A stretch of 64,000 nucleotides of DNA, from NCBI GenBank assembly GCA_950295325.1, contig OX485805.1:52848758-52912757 (forward strand). The letters run 5' to 3'. Below, piece after piece: positions 12,100 to 23,592 of this stretch. Under the pieces are notes generated by a model. The model did no database searches. It was given only the letters and a program-made list of their open reading frames with translations, and was not told the DNA's origin. Within the stretch, counting starts at the first letter, position 1, and each line of letters starts with the position of its first letter. Origin of the DNA: Polytrichum commune. Taxonomy: Eukaryota; Streptophyta; Polytrichopsida; Polytrichales; Polytrichaceae. Position numbers and translations under genes: made by a program.

Positions 12100-13404
12100 A
12101 CCAAACATGATTCATTTGTGAGTGCAAAGCTGAGATGACAAAGGCAGGTTTGGCGCTTTTGAAGCACTTTTACTGCTGCTCACACACAGCTCTTTGGTAT
12201 CTGTTGAGAATTTTGTACTTCAGAGCAGTCATTCCTCTATAAATCCTTCCTCCAGCATAGGATTTTTCGACAATTGTGCATTGACATTGAACTTTGCAGC
12301 CTCTATTTCCGTGCAGTTACGTCTGTGCATTCACATGACAATTGCCACTCTTACATTTCTATTTCTTTCTTTGATTAAGGTGGAACATGTTTACAGTGCT
12401 CACCAAATGTGCCATATATGCAGGCATTTTTCAGAAATTTTCACACTAAGCTACTTGATTTCAAGTTTGTGAAAACCAAAAACCACCAGGTGGACAAGCT
12501 AGAGACATTATACCCTGTCCAACTGGATAATCTGGAGTCCTGGTGGTGAAATTTGCAAAGTACCAAAACCTTTCATTGGCTTATGTTGTAAGTGGGCAAA
12601 CAGCCCAAAGGCATCTAAGGCCTTTGCTGTTGAATATGCAGCATTATCCTCATTGCGTTGGACACAAATATGACCCCGTGTTTCTCAAATTTGCTGCAAT
12701 TATCACTGCCAGCATAACTACCTCTGTCCTCGAGTGTGATCAAGGCAACTCTGATTCATTTGGAAAACCTGGCCCACCTTGACAGAGTATGTTATCAACA
12801 ATTTACAGAGATTTGTATTTTCAGATGTGAGATTGATAGAAACACACATGGTAGATCTGTCAAGACATTAATTTATGTAGCATACAGAAACATGCATTTC
12901 ACTCCTTTCCTTCCTTGGACACTGAACGTTTCTCTGATACAGCACTCTGGAGGCAAATCCAAGTTGACTGGCAGTCCCGACTGAATCCACTAGCATACAA
13001 ACACTTTAAATGTAAATAAAAAAGATTGTAAGCTGGGAGATAGATATTGAGAGAAACACTGGAGATTTTGCAAATTTTATTGTACTCCAGCTTGAGTAGA
13101 GACAAGCTTCAATTTCTTTCTTGGTTGTTTACATTGTACAGCAGGAAAAGACCTGAAGGAGGTCAACTAATAACACGACTGGAGTCCACAAGAAATGTCA
13201 GTGATGTGATTGAGTGCAAGATAGGTGGAAAATTGGAACAATGTACATGGTCAGTGCCAGAACCTGGCTTTTTAAAACACAACCTCCCGCGGAGCTCTTC
13301 CAGAGGTTAACTCAAGAGTAGGGAAAATGGTAAATGCAGTGAACCTCACTCCATGGATGTTGCTGGAATGCTGGTGACTACAAGACGATGCAATTTCTGC
13401 ATTC
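12100..13404 (-). other. 3' flank of the 491-aa protein gene
   Basis: Single-copy-looking DNA between a family B element and the stop codon of the minus-strand gene. The part nearest the gene probably holds its 3' untranslated region. Short open frames on both strands do not resemble known proteins. Confidence 0.4.
13076..13081 (-). terminator. Candidate poly(A) signal AATAAA
   Basis: AATAAA on the minus strand, about 325 nt past the stop codon of the 491-aa protein gene. Position is plausible; function is not shown. Confidence 0.3.
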
Positions 13405-14880
13405 TCACTTCAAAGAGCGCTCAGTTAAGCCTCGAGCCTTGGCTCCAGGCTCCCCAGTGATAGAAAGACTATCACCAGGCAAGTTGAGGAAAAGTGTATC
13501 CTGAGCCTGCTCACCATGGGCTCCTTTCATGTCACCATTGCGATCCTTCTGCCCATTTCGTGACCCAGTTGTCTTCTTCTGCAACTCATCAAACAATTGT
13601 GAGCGAATTGAGTTCTCATCGAGTGTTGTTGTAGGCCAATTTTGGGGTTTTGCAGGAGGAGCTCGGTTTCCTAAGATCTCATTCTTCAAGTCCTCCAGGT
13701 TTTTTTTCAACATTCTGCTCTCTGTGTGCAGATTGTGAATCTGGCTCCGCATGGAATAGCACATGGAGGCTAGAAGACCCACTTGAGCTCCACCATCCAT
13801 GGAGTCATTGAATGAACTTCCAAAGTTCAGAGGCTCTCTCTCCGGGAGAAAGTTGCTGCTATGGATCTTCTTGCAAGTATCAATTCTGCCAATGCTAATC
13901 TTATCCAACACAAGTACAGGAAGTTTGAAACCATAGAAAGTACCACCACCATCGTCAAATGGATTGGAAGGTAGTCGCATTCCCCATTGTACACGACCCG
14001 CTGCGTGCTTGCCAAATGGTATCACGCTGTTTACACTCAAGCTCCATGAGCGTGGGTCAGAGCCTGCACTTTGCAGACATCTTCTTCTATGATTTTCCGC
14101 ATCCGAATTTGAAACCATGATTGCATTCATGTGAGAAGGCTCCGTCACATGAAGAGATTGGTCTCCGTTCTCCAAAGGGCGATGCTTCAAAACTTCCATG
14201 CTCACTGATGGCGAGCCCACCTCCACTCCTCCTTGTGTCTCCATCTCCATTTCAGGATGCGGCAATAGACCATTGCCATTGGCCTCACTGTGAATGTAGC
14301 ATTCCTTCTCCCTCACCTTCAATCCTGAACCCTGACCTAATCCAAGAGGACTGAGCCCGCAATCATACCTGAAGTCATCGTCAGTAGCACCAGTGGCACC
14401 ATTGCTCTCCATGTGGATTCTCTCCGAGGGTGCAATATCCTCCTCCACTGTGGCTGCATGGCTATGCAGGTCCGGTGTGGGACGAGAGCTTGAGTTTGTG
14501 GTGGTGCCACTGCAAAAGTGCTTCCGAAAGCTGAAGTTTCCAAGCCTCGGTTTAAGGCGGAGTGTGAAGGAAACATTTTGCTCCCGGCGAGGGGCAATAT
14601 TGAACTCTGCTGCGATGGTGAAGGGTGAACCATGAGGAGAGCCCCAGAGACCAAATCCTGTCTTAAAAAGTACAGCGAGCGGAGTGTGGGAATCGTTAGG
14701 CCTGTAAGACAAACGGCAAGACGGTCCTGTGTCCAAGTCGGAGCCTACATGCAATGCCAGCTCCCGCTCATTGCCAATGGTGATACCCGAGAACAGGGGC
14801 ACGCCACAGAAGAAGCTGACTGGCACCTTGGCTCGTACCAGCGGCCGCTGACCCTCCCTTACCTTCACCGATGCCTTCAT
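13405..14880 (-). CDS. Conserved plant protein of unknown function, 491 aa
   Basis: Intronless frame of 491 codons plus stop. I place the start at 14880 (MKASVKVREGQRPLVRAKVP), because the frame upstream runs into leader tandem repeats and gives unrelated peptide. I recognise the N-terminal pattern (MKA..K.RE.Q.PL.RAKVP, then a GPS..L.YRPNDS segment and a GSP....AEFN segment, about residues 1-120) from uncharacterised plant proteins; I cannot give a function. The N-terminal part looks beta-rich. A middle block (WSLSVNSVIPFGKHAAGRVQ, later GFKLPVLVLDKISIGRI) is followed by a likely coiled coil near residues 370-405, and a polar tail rich in K, R, G and N. There is no signal peptide or membrane segment. 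GC content is clearly higher than in the flanks. The continuous frame fits either an intronless gene or a processed copy. Confidence 0.8.
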   Translation of the reverse strand: MKASVKVREGQRPLVRAKVPVSFFCGVPLFSGITIGNERELALHVGSDLDTGPSCRLSYRPNDSHTPLAVLFKTGFGLWGSPHGSPFTIAAEFNIAPRREQNVSFTLRLKPRLGNFSFRKHFCSGTTTNSSSRPTPDLHSHAATVEEDIAPSERIHMESNGATGATDDDFRYDCGLSPLGLGQGSGLKVREKECYIHSEANGNGLLPHPEMEMETQGGVEVGSPSVSMEVLKHRPLENGDQSLHVTEPSHMNAIMVSNSDAENHRRRCLQSAGSDPRSWSLSVNSVIPFGKHAAGRVQWGMRLPSNPFDDGGGTFYGFKLPVLVLDKISIGRIDTCKKIHSSNFLPEREPLNFGSSFNDSMDGGAQVGLLASMCYSMRSQIHNLHTESRMLKKNLEDLKNEILGNRAPPAKPQNWPTTTLDENSIRSQLFDELQKKTTGSRNGQKDRNGDMKGAHGEQAQDTLFLNLPGDSLSITGEPGAKARGLTERSLK

Positions 14881-15600
14881 TGCTACTGCATGCTCCTGCT
14901 CATATAAGCGCAGACATAATTTCAATATGTAGCACAAAAATGACTCAGAAGCATTAACACAGAGGAATCGAGTACAAGAAATGGCGGTAATATGTTCAAG
15001 CTTTAAAGAGTATGTAACAGAACAAGAGAGATAATATAATAATGGCACTCAAAATCAAGCTACGAAGCAAAAGAAGGAAAATGCAACCAGACAACAAGAC
15101 AGAGGATAAGAGATTGAAATCATTGCTACTGTATGCACCCTGCTCTTATTAAAAAAGACCAGACCAAATTTCGATATGGAGCACAAAATCACTCGGAATG
15201 CATGGACACAGAGGAGTCCAGTACGAGAAATAGGCCATCAAATGTTTAAGCTCTAGAGCAAATGTAACAGAACAAGAGATGGCGTTCAAATTCAAGCCAT
15301 GGAGCAAAAGAAGGAAAAGGTAACCAGACAACGAGACAAAGCATAAGATATTGCGTTCATTGCTAGTGCATGCTCCTGCTCTGATAAGAAACGCAGACCT
15401 AATTTCATTATGCAGCGCAAAATCACTCAGATGCATTGACACAGAGGAATAGAGTACAAGAAATGGCGGTCACATGATTAAGCTCTAGCGCATATGAAAG
15501 AGAAAATGAGAGATTATGTAATAGACGACATTCAAATTTCAAGCTATGGAGCAAAAGAAGGAAAATATAACCAGAAAACGACACAGAGCATAAGAGATTG
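14878..15600. repeat. Three ~240-bp tandem copies of the 5' leader
   Basis: Units start at 14878, 15121 and about 15358 (spacing 243 and 237 bp), each beginning CATTGCTA and sharing GGAAAATGCAACCAGACAAC-like and GAAATGGCGG-like blocks. More decayed copies may continue to about 15800. On the gene's strand each unit ends in TAGCAATG, so the start-codon context is copied in each unit and upstream ATGs result. The first unit abuts the real start. Confidence 0.8.
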
Positions 15601-16500
15601 CGACCAAATGCCAAAAAAAAGGAAGAAAGTAACGACAAAACGAGATAGAGCAGAAGGAATGGAGTTCAAATGTTGAAACTCTAGAGCAAGACAAGGAAGC
15701 ATGCAGACTATCCATAAGAAATGGCGATGAAATACAAGCTGTAGAATCACTCCGGATGTATCCAGAGAGGGAGACAGCACAAGAAATGGCAATCAAAGAG
15801 TTTCGACAGTCAAGGTCTCAGGCTATAGAAGGAGAACACGACCAAAGAGGGAGCAGCAGAAATTGCGTTCAAATTGCACGAGCAAAAAACAGGGAATATA
15901 CCTAAATAGACATAGACGCAAAGATAAGAGACAGGAGACATCGATCGGGGACCGGTGTGACACGCACCCGCAGGTACAGCAACCAACTCCAATATCAAAA
16001 ACACAACAAACACGGAAACATTGACATTCTTTAGGAATAAATTCTTCACCATAAGACTCAAATTCTCAATCCAAAAACAGTCATGTCCGAAAAACCAGAC
16101 AACAACGAATCCAAGTGAGTGAGCGAGAGAGAGAGAGAATCATATCTACAGAGAGCGAGCGGATGGCAGATTGCGGAGTAACCTTACATCAATGTGAAGA
16201 AATTCCCGTGGTGCCGATTCGCATGATTAAGCGTTCGTTTGAGTGGGATTCTCCACATGCGCCACCATGGCGCGTAAAGTGGCTGGGTGAGTTAAGTTAG
16301 CGGCAACTGCGCATGGTGCGAAACGGCAGGGATGAATCGGTCGACAACGATGAAGGTGGAGAAGAAATTGGTGTGGCGGAATGTAACTGAAGAATGAATT
16401 GGGAGGAGCTAGGGTTTCGGGGGCTTGCTGCTTCTTTTTGGTGGTCTTGGTCCCTGGTGTTGGTCCTTGGGCCCTGGCCCAACCAGAAAGACAGCCTCAC
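15600..16500 (-). promoter_or_regulatory. Upstream region of the 491-aa protein gene
   Basis: GC-richer sequence continuing from the tandem leader repeats, with a (GA)n tract near 16123-16137. It probably contains the promoter and possibly a non-coding first exon: on the minus strand a GTAAGG donor near 16185 and a TGCAG acceptor just before the start ATG would allow a 5' UTR intron. This is inference. Confidence 0.3.
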
Positions 16501-16575
16501 TCAGTGAATAGATACCCCATGTCAAGGGGTGCCACAAGGACGAAGGTCACCGGGCCTTGTTGCTGATTAGTTACA

Positions 16576-17945
16576 CATAACTTACATCCATTTGAGTGGT
16601 GCGGGATTAGGTGTGGATCTAGGAACGGAATTCAAAAAGACATGTGATGAAAAGAGATTGGATTGCGTGTTCAAAACTTGTTAATCAATTTGGGTTCAGT
16701 ACTTAGCATAACTGGGGGGGTTCTTATATGGATTATTTATTGAGGAAGAGCATCCATATCTTTATAATTATATATAAAGACTCCTTGATCCTCCACCTAG
16801 CCATTGACGACGATACGATTTGGGTATCGAAAAATAAAAATAAAATGATATTGGTATGTTTATTGAAGAGTTTATGATTTGTATTGTCAAATGTGTATAA
16901 ATTTAAATTTGGATGTTGAGATCATCTATAATTTTTTTACTTGAGTATTGACATGCACCATGGGGAGGGGGCACTAAAATTTGTCCACGGGTAGATCACT
17001 CTAAGGCATTTTTGTGCACCACGTGCAGCTGGGGGTTTTTTGTTTTGGGGCTATTTACCTTCAAGGGTTGAATTAAAGCCTCCCTATAATTACTTAAATT
17101 TCAAAAATGGCCCATTTGTTTGCACCCTTCCATTACTTATATTGTCCAAGTCACTGCAATTTTTTGTACTCTATATTCCTTTTAAGTAATTTTGGACAGA
17201 CGGAAATCCCAATTATCATCCATCCCCGTGAGTCCTAAACCCATTTACATACCATACTAAACATACCTTCTGTGATCCTTATCTTCAACCCCTATATTAA
17301 TTTTACTAAAAAATAATGGCCCACGTTTTATGTCCATCTAACTTACTTATAATGGGATTGTCTACATTTAATGTCCCCTTCATTATTTGGAATTCCTTTA
17401 TAATTTTTATTTCAAATGATTTTAATCCTCTCTATATTATGCCGCACGTCGTTTTTAAAATGCACTAAGTGATCTACCCGTGAATTTGTCCCCTACATGT
17501 TTTCAAGAATCACTTTGAAGGATCATTTTCATGATAATACTTAAACATCATGTTTCATGATATTACTCAAATGGAAAAAAATAATAAGGTGAAATGATTA
17601 TTTTAAAAGCATTGGAGTTCCAAGTCAAATCAAAGATGTACTAAAAAATTAAAGTTAATCATTTCAAATTTTGAAATGTACGTGTATAGGATACATTGAC
17701 CAATAATGGCGGTTGAATTTTTTTTTAATGGTTGAGCACTTTGGAGTTCATCACAAAAGCATAAGCCATCTCCAACTTTAATCATCAATGGAGTGAGCAT
17801 GTTTCTTGTATGAACTCCAAGAATTATGAAGAAATTGGCATGCTGGTTTGGATTTGCTAATCATCTTGTAATAAAAATTGTGTGTTTCCTATCCTATAAG
17901 AAGTGGATGTAGGAGCTACAAGTGTTTGTCTAAGGCGTGTTTCCC
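16576..17945 (+). mobile_element. MITE family B copy 4, split by a later ~1-kb insertion
   Basis: Left half at 16576-16783 (TTTGAGTGGTGCGGGATTAG, AAGACATGTGATGAAAAGAG, then GAGGAAGAGCATCC). Right half at about 17790-17945 (TGAACTCCAAGAATTATGAA, TTGGATTTGCTAATCATCTT, CCTATCCTATAAGAAGTGG). The two halves join in the order of intact copies. The DNA between them, about 1 kb, includes the complete family C element at 16986-17482. Confidence 0.65.
16986..17482. mobile_element. hAT-like MITE family C, copy 1
   Basis: A 497-bp element starting CACGGGTAGATCACT with the same sequence inverted at the right end. It is flanked by a perfect 8-bp duplication AATTTGTC at 16978-16985 and 17483-17490, typical of hAT transposition. 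Subterminal CACGTGC on the left and its ACGTGC counterpart on the right form part of the inverted repeat. No transposase frame. Confidence 0.85.
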
Positions 17946-17949
17946 TTAA

Positions 17950-19440
17950 ATTGGCTCACCTGGATCCCCATCACCATTCCACCCTTGCTTCAAAAGGTAA
18001 GTGGGCTTATTTTGGTTACTTATCTTAATCGGGCAACTATATTTGAGGATATTTGAGTGGTGTGTGGTTAGGTGTGGATCTAAGAACAAACATCTCTCTT
18101 ATACATGGAGGAACGGTGTTTTTTGTCTACAATGAATGGGGGGATTTTTATGCACCTCTCAATATTTTTTCCCTCCCTATTTGTAGATAAAAAACTACTT
18201 TTATGTATTTTTAGCACCCTATATTTATTTGTAATTTTTAGAGGGGCTAATTTTTGGCACACTATTTTTTTATGAATTGTACAAACCAAAAGGTGGACGG
18301 AATATTATGGCATTGTGATACCGACTATGTGAGCAAACAAACATTTCATACCATTCAAATTATAATTCATTTGGTTTCAATTAGTAATACCAATCCTAAA
18401 TCATTCAAAGTGCCATTCAAAACACACCCAATAGTGCTTGGATATTGGTTAAAGGGTTACCAATAAACATGGGTATATCAAAATATACAAGCTGAAATGC
18501 ACAAGTTGTAAACACAAATAGGACAAAACAAGAAATACAATCAGTTGTGACAAGACATACAATTTGGCACAACTACCTACTCCAAAAAAACAAGGTTGCA
18601 TTCAAGTACAAGAAAGCTAAATACAAAAAATTAAAAACACGTACTTTAATTGTGTTCACAAACACATTCAACTATAGTCCCATTCAAACTTTGTAACAAA
18701 CAACTATAATGTGAAGGGTTAGGATACAACTATGCACCCTCCAATACTATCAATATACATGTTCAACATCCTCTACAATGTCATGATAAGACTAATAATT
18801 TGTGAGAGGTTTAGCACTAATGACAACGAATATCTAAAACTAGTTGATGGCATGAGGGGGGGGGGGCAACCTTTGAAGTCTTCAACGACTCCGCCTTGTC
18901 TTCCTCCCAAAAATCCCATGACATTTCCCTCGATACTACACACTTCTTCATCCAAGTAGTCAAACCCATAATTATCTTAATGATTCTGCTACACACTTTT
19001 AGAGGGATCCTATGTATGTGACCCCATTTTTTTTTCTACTGATTACTAAAATGGAGGAATTATTCACCACCCTATTTTACATATATCATGTAGGGGACAT
19101 ATTTCCAATGCTATGGTAGATCTAACAAAATTATAAATTTTATCCTAAACGAATTAAATTGACCCTAATTTCTACCTCACATGGTTTTTTAAAATTCCGA
19201 TAATCACTTCCCCGAGACTAATTGTAAACCTCGGTGTAATGTCACCAACACTAAATGTTAACCCAACATTATTTGTCATTCCTTGTAAAATAAGCAGAAG
19301 GGTGTGAACTTCAAATTAAGAGTTCTTTCTGTAAGTAGATCACGGAACTAGAGCAAACTCTCTCATGAGCACAATATTGACTTATACTGGAATAAAATTT
19401 ACACACTCCAGTAGCCAATGGCTCCCAACCTTCACAACAC
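17950..19440. other. Intergenic with a family B fragment and a poly(G) run
   Basis: 17999-18095 resembles the left part of family B (TTTGAGTGGTGTGTGGTTAG). An 11-G run lies at 18856-18866. No gene recognised. Confidence 0.4.
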
Positions 19441-19450
19441 AATCTTTCTA

Positions 19451-19763
19451 AGGTAACGGGGCACATTCCCACTCGGGTCCTTAAACCGCTCACTAGACCT
19501 ATTCAAACAAGAGGTACATTATAGCTTCGTACCTCAAATTTCTATGTAATCATGGTGTACATTTTTGGGGTGAGTGGTTTTGGGTACCCATATGAGTTCT
19601 CCTTCCAAAATTCATAACTAATTCAATATTAATCCAAAATTAATTATTCCAATTGGTCCAATTTCCAATGTACTTTGCACATCTTCCAAGATTGATTCCC
19701 CCTTAATAACTCCCCAATGAACATGCCAATCTGAAATTCGAGCGGGAATGTGCCCCGTTACCT
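19451..19763. mobile_element. MITE family A, copy 2 (TA-flanked)
   Basis: 313 bp, the same length as copy 1 at 727-1039, between TA dinucleotides (19449-19450 and 19764-19765). Its termini read AGGTAACGGGGCACATTCCC at both ends, differing from copy 1 at two adjacent bases that are changed identically at both ends. The interior is almost identical to copy 1. Confidence 0.85.
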
Positions 19764-19765
19764 TA

Positions 19766-20180
19766 TGCCACACAAATCTAGACCCCAACTTTGAAACCCT
19801 ACTGACATCGATCCAATCCGAACAGAGAATGCGTAATCAGATGACCTTTGGCGAAGAGAATCGGCAAAGAAATCGTAATCGGGAAGGTGAAGAGAGTGAG
19901 TGTTTGTCTGTCTTCTCTGTCTGTATGTCTGCACACGCAGTGGATGAGTGGTGGCAGGAACGGAAGAGATCAAGGGAGGAGGGTTACATTGGTCAAATCC
20001 GACGGTTGAGAAAGCACAGACAACGTGGCCTCACCAGAAGCCATAAGTTGCTTTCATCGCCCATAGACTTCTTCTCGACAAGGCAAGAAAATATGAGTGG
20101 TTCAATGGAGAACCAATCGCAAAAACCCGAGTATAGTGTTTATAGGAAGCGTGGCTTGTGCCCCCTCCCCACATGACTTT
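19766..20180. other. GC-richer, exon- or promoter-like block beside MITE A2
   Basis: On the minus strand there is a TATAAAC motif near 20140, then a pyrimidine-rich stretch, then an ATG near 19973 opening about 71 codons that run into the MITE. On the plus strand an open frame of about 140 codons runs through the same bases. Neither resembles a family I know. The layout would fit a minus-strand gene start cut off or displaced by the MITE insertion, but this is inference. Confidence 0.25.
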
Positions 20181-20199
20181 AGCGAAGCCTAAAAAGTTG

Positions 20200-21342
20200 G
20201 TTCTAAAAACACGGCCTCTACACCATCAACATTATCTAGTGCCGAGCCCCAGTTGGCAAATGATGTGGCATGGCTTAAAAGTGGAGGTCTTAAGCCCCAA
20301 GCAGTGGTGATTTTTCACAAGGTCCCTAACATGTCTAGGGACATGTTCATAGAAAAAAAACATTTCCAATGGATGGGTTCTTAGAAAATGAACCGGTTTT
20401 TGGATGTGTCAAATTCACTTTGGACGGGTTCTAAAAATAACAATTTGTTTGGTAATTTTTTCCAAAAAAAATTAATGGTACAAACATCAATTACATTATG
20501 TCATATATGACATGTGAATATAAGCATAATGCAATCAAACCACTAATACCCAATCAATATATCAATCTTGAAGTGCTTGATTCGCCTACATACATTAATT
20601 CATCAACCACAAAATTTAGAATGGGGTGTACTGGAAAGATGCGAATCGACAGCAAAAGACAAATAACTGACGAACATTGAAGGCATAATTTGTCAAGATC
20701 CTATTGTTTCCAAGTGCAACCAGTCACATGTTGACATCTTTCGGTTTTTTTGGTTTTTTTTTCCTAATTTTTTACCAACATTGTAAGAGACTTATTTATA
20801 CCTCTTGCGGGACGGGTATTTTCCTTTTCAAACTGATTTTGGGACAGGTTGCAAATTTTTTTGCCTTTCAATTCAAGGTTTTTGGACATGGACGGGCAAA
20901 AAAATTGTGAAAAATCAGCCATGGCCCCAAGCACCGACCCTCCCATCAATACTTAGACATGAGCCAAGAATATAGGACTTTTAAAAGTGTCGCCTCCCGC
21001 CCTTGTGATTGGATGCTTTTTAGTCTTAGCTATGAGGGCACGAGGAGCTCCATTAACAAAAACCAATGGTAAGATAGATGACTAGTAAGGCATTTGGGGA
21101 TGGGACAAAAACTATCCAACATTCATTGCTTGGTAGATAAAACCATGAACATGTGTGAAAGCTACTTAACTACAACTTACTCAAAAATATCTGGAGTAAG
21201 TTCTTGTAGGTGCATTGGATAGCCGGATGCCTCCCCTATAACCAAGGGAGCTTTACCCGGGTTTTAGGAAAGACTTTGGTCATTTGGTAAAGTCAGGTAG
21301 GCAGGGGGAATTGGAATCATTTTTTTCTCATCTCTCCAACTA
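20200..21342. other. Intergenic, with a family E fragment
   Basis: 20705-20760 resembles the left part of repeat family E (CCAAGTGCAACCAGTCACAT, TTGACATCTTTCGG). Otherwise nothing recognised. Confidence 0.35.
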
Positions 21343-21510
21343 AGGGCCACTTCACACATGAGACTGAGAGCCCGTGACCATTACACTTCAAGCACTCTCA
21401 TTGATGGAAAAGGGGGACCCTATCCAAGGTCGCTTCACACTACGCTTGAGGGACCAACAGAGTATATTTGTGAATGCACGATGAATGTAAAGTCTTCTTG
21501 TGCCTTTGGC
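21343..21510. mobile_element. Truncated family F (Harbinger-like) fragment at the outer left junction
   Basis: Begins AAGGGCCACTTCACACATGA and carries GACCATTACACTTCAAGCAC and ACTACGCTTGAGGGACCAAC. These match, inverted, the right half of the intact element at 28870-29361. The fragment stops just where homology between the two large inverted arms begins. Confidence 0.6.
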
Positions 21511-23592
21511 ATGTCCACAAAGCCACCCATTCCCATCCTACTAAGTTTACATCCATGTCACTGCTCTCCTTGCATTGTCCACATCCTCACTTGAAAACTA
21601 TTACTGGCCTGTGAGTTACACAGTTACATGCACAATAAGAATAATGCTATAGGACAGTCTTCCACGGTCTTCGGACTTGTATAAAAGTTATATGCTATGA
21701 ACTTTGTGTGATACCAACCTTCTTCTCTTATATCCCAAAAATCTAGGAACCGGATGTTCCCAGCTTAAACCTCACTCCTTGTCGTCACATTTCTCTCCCA
21801 TATATCGTGGGTTTTGACATTAAAACGAACCACAACAGAATTCCAACCACACGCTCGAATACATCATGTTGTCATTATTGCAATGTTGATTTTATGTTAT
21901 TTCATAATGTCACATGCTACACTAATTCTCCTTTATCAGGCATCCATGTGAACATTACATAACTCCTTAACATCACGTGCACTTTGGTTGCCGGGGGCGT
22001 GATATTACAGGGTTTAGGGTTTCATTTGGTAAACTTAACATGGAGATCTAAGGCAGGGCTACTATGTGTAAGGTGAGTGCACCTATCATGGACAATTTCA
22101 ACATATGTAGGTGTTTTCATAACATGATCAAAATAATAAGAGCACATTAGCGAATCCAAATGAGGATCTCTTTGGAATTTGTTTGGATAAAAAGTCATTA
22201 AGGATTTATTATAATAATATTTTCTTCCATATATGTAAATTTCATTACTTAGATATCACTGCAAGTATATGGGATTGGGTCCTAGGCAATTGTCATGCAT
22301 TATCCAAAACTTGTCATGCATCACTAGAAAATATGAAAACCAACCACATGCAATGATAAATTTGCATTGTTCTTTCGCCTACATAGGACAATTGCCTCAA
22401 AATCAAAAGTTGGTAATGTAAAATACCTACATGTTGGAATCCGCCATAAATCATGGTTTCATGATTGGTCCTCTCACCTTAGTAATTCAATGAGATCATG
22501 CGATGCCTTTTGGTCACTCTTGAATACTTTCTATGGATGTTTTATACTTTTCTCTACAACAAAATTTGCACGCTCTAGATGCCCAAGGATTCGAAATGTC
22601 CACATCAGCTCATCAGGTAACAAAACCAGATTCAGGTCATCAAGTGGGTGGGATGGAGCTTATTTTGGAGGGTAGTTTGCAAGTTGGCATGTAGGCCTTC
22701 ATCATGTCAATCTCAAAGAAATTAGGAAAACATGTGGACATGATGTTTGTTTTCTTCACACCCAATATGATGTTGCAGAGATATTGCAAAACCCAAGCCG
22801 GTCTACACTGATATCAAAACGAGACTGATGTGTACAAAACACAACAGACACCATTTCAGCCTTATCAACTCCATGGACCCCGAAGTTCAAAACATATCAC
22901 AGGCTAGTTATCATCTCATTCTCACATACAATTGCTAGCACATCTATTCAATAACCAAATACATTGTCTAAGCAAACAAATACAAAATTGTGTTTACATC
23001 AGCAATATTTTCTGACAAAGAGGGAATACCAAATGTGCTCCTTTTAAATGACCATGCATTTGTCCAAGAGGAATGGATGCAGGCCTGCCCTGCACAAGGC
23101 CAAATTTTGGAATCCTCTACCAGAAAAGCATTTGCATCAATGGTCAAGGCGCAAGGAACACCAAGTACAACGTGACTGACGGAATACCACTTAATGTACC
23201 ACTACATTGCATTACTTGCTATTTCTGCAAATCCTCATCCAGAACAAATCTCACTTATTGTTTCCATTTGTTTACAACCTTGAAACTACCTAAATGACAA
23301 CCTATTGCCAAGAGGAATTGAAAGTGCGGCCATACACGACTAGAGTGACCAAATTTGCTCATTACACATTTAAATCTGGGTCGCACCTATATACATGTCT
23401 TGTCCTAAGGTAGAGTGCAATTGATGAATGAGGCCTCTGTTGACATGGCTAGGTAAAAAATGGTAGCATATAGCTCTAATGAGCACTATTGTGCATCTTG
23501 GAGACCTTGGGAGACCTTCATGACCTTTTCCGGGTTCATCCATTTGCCAAAAAGTACAAATCAGGTACATGTAACCTTGCAGCTGCTTTTAT

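Noticed and set aside
14337-14654. Open frames opposite or offset to the 491-aa protein gene
   Set aside because: They are shadows of the real minus-strand frame and show no independent support.
22011-22032. Telomere-like GGGTTTAGGGTTT in the left arm (and its mirror in the right arm)
   Set aside because: Fewer than two full plant telomere units; common as a short promoter-type telo-box and not evidence of an interstitial telomere.
22990-23175. Plus-strand frame downstream of the left proteasome gene, also present in the right arm
   Set aside because: Present in both arms only because they are duplicates; no known family and no splice context.
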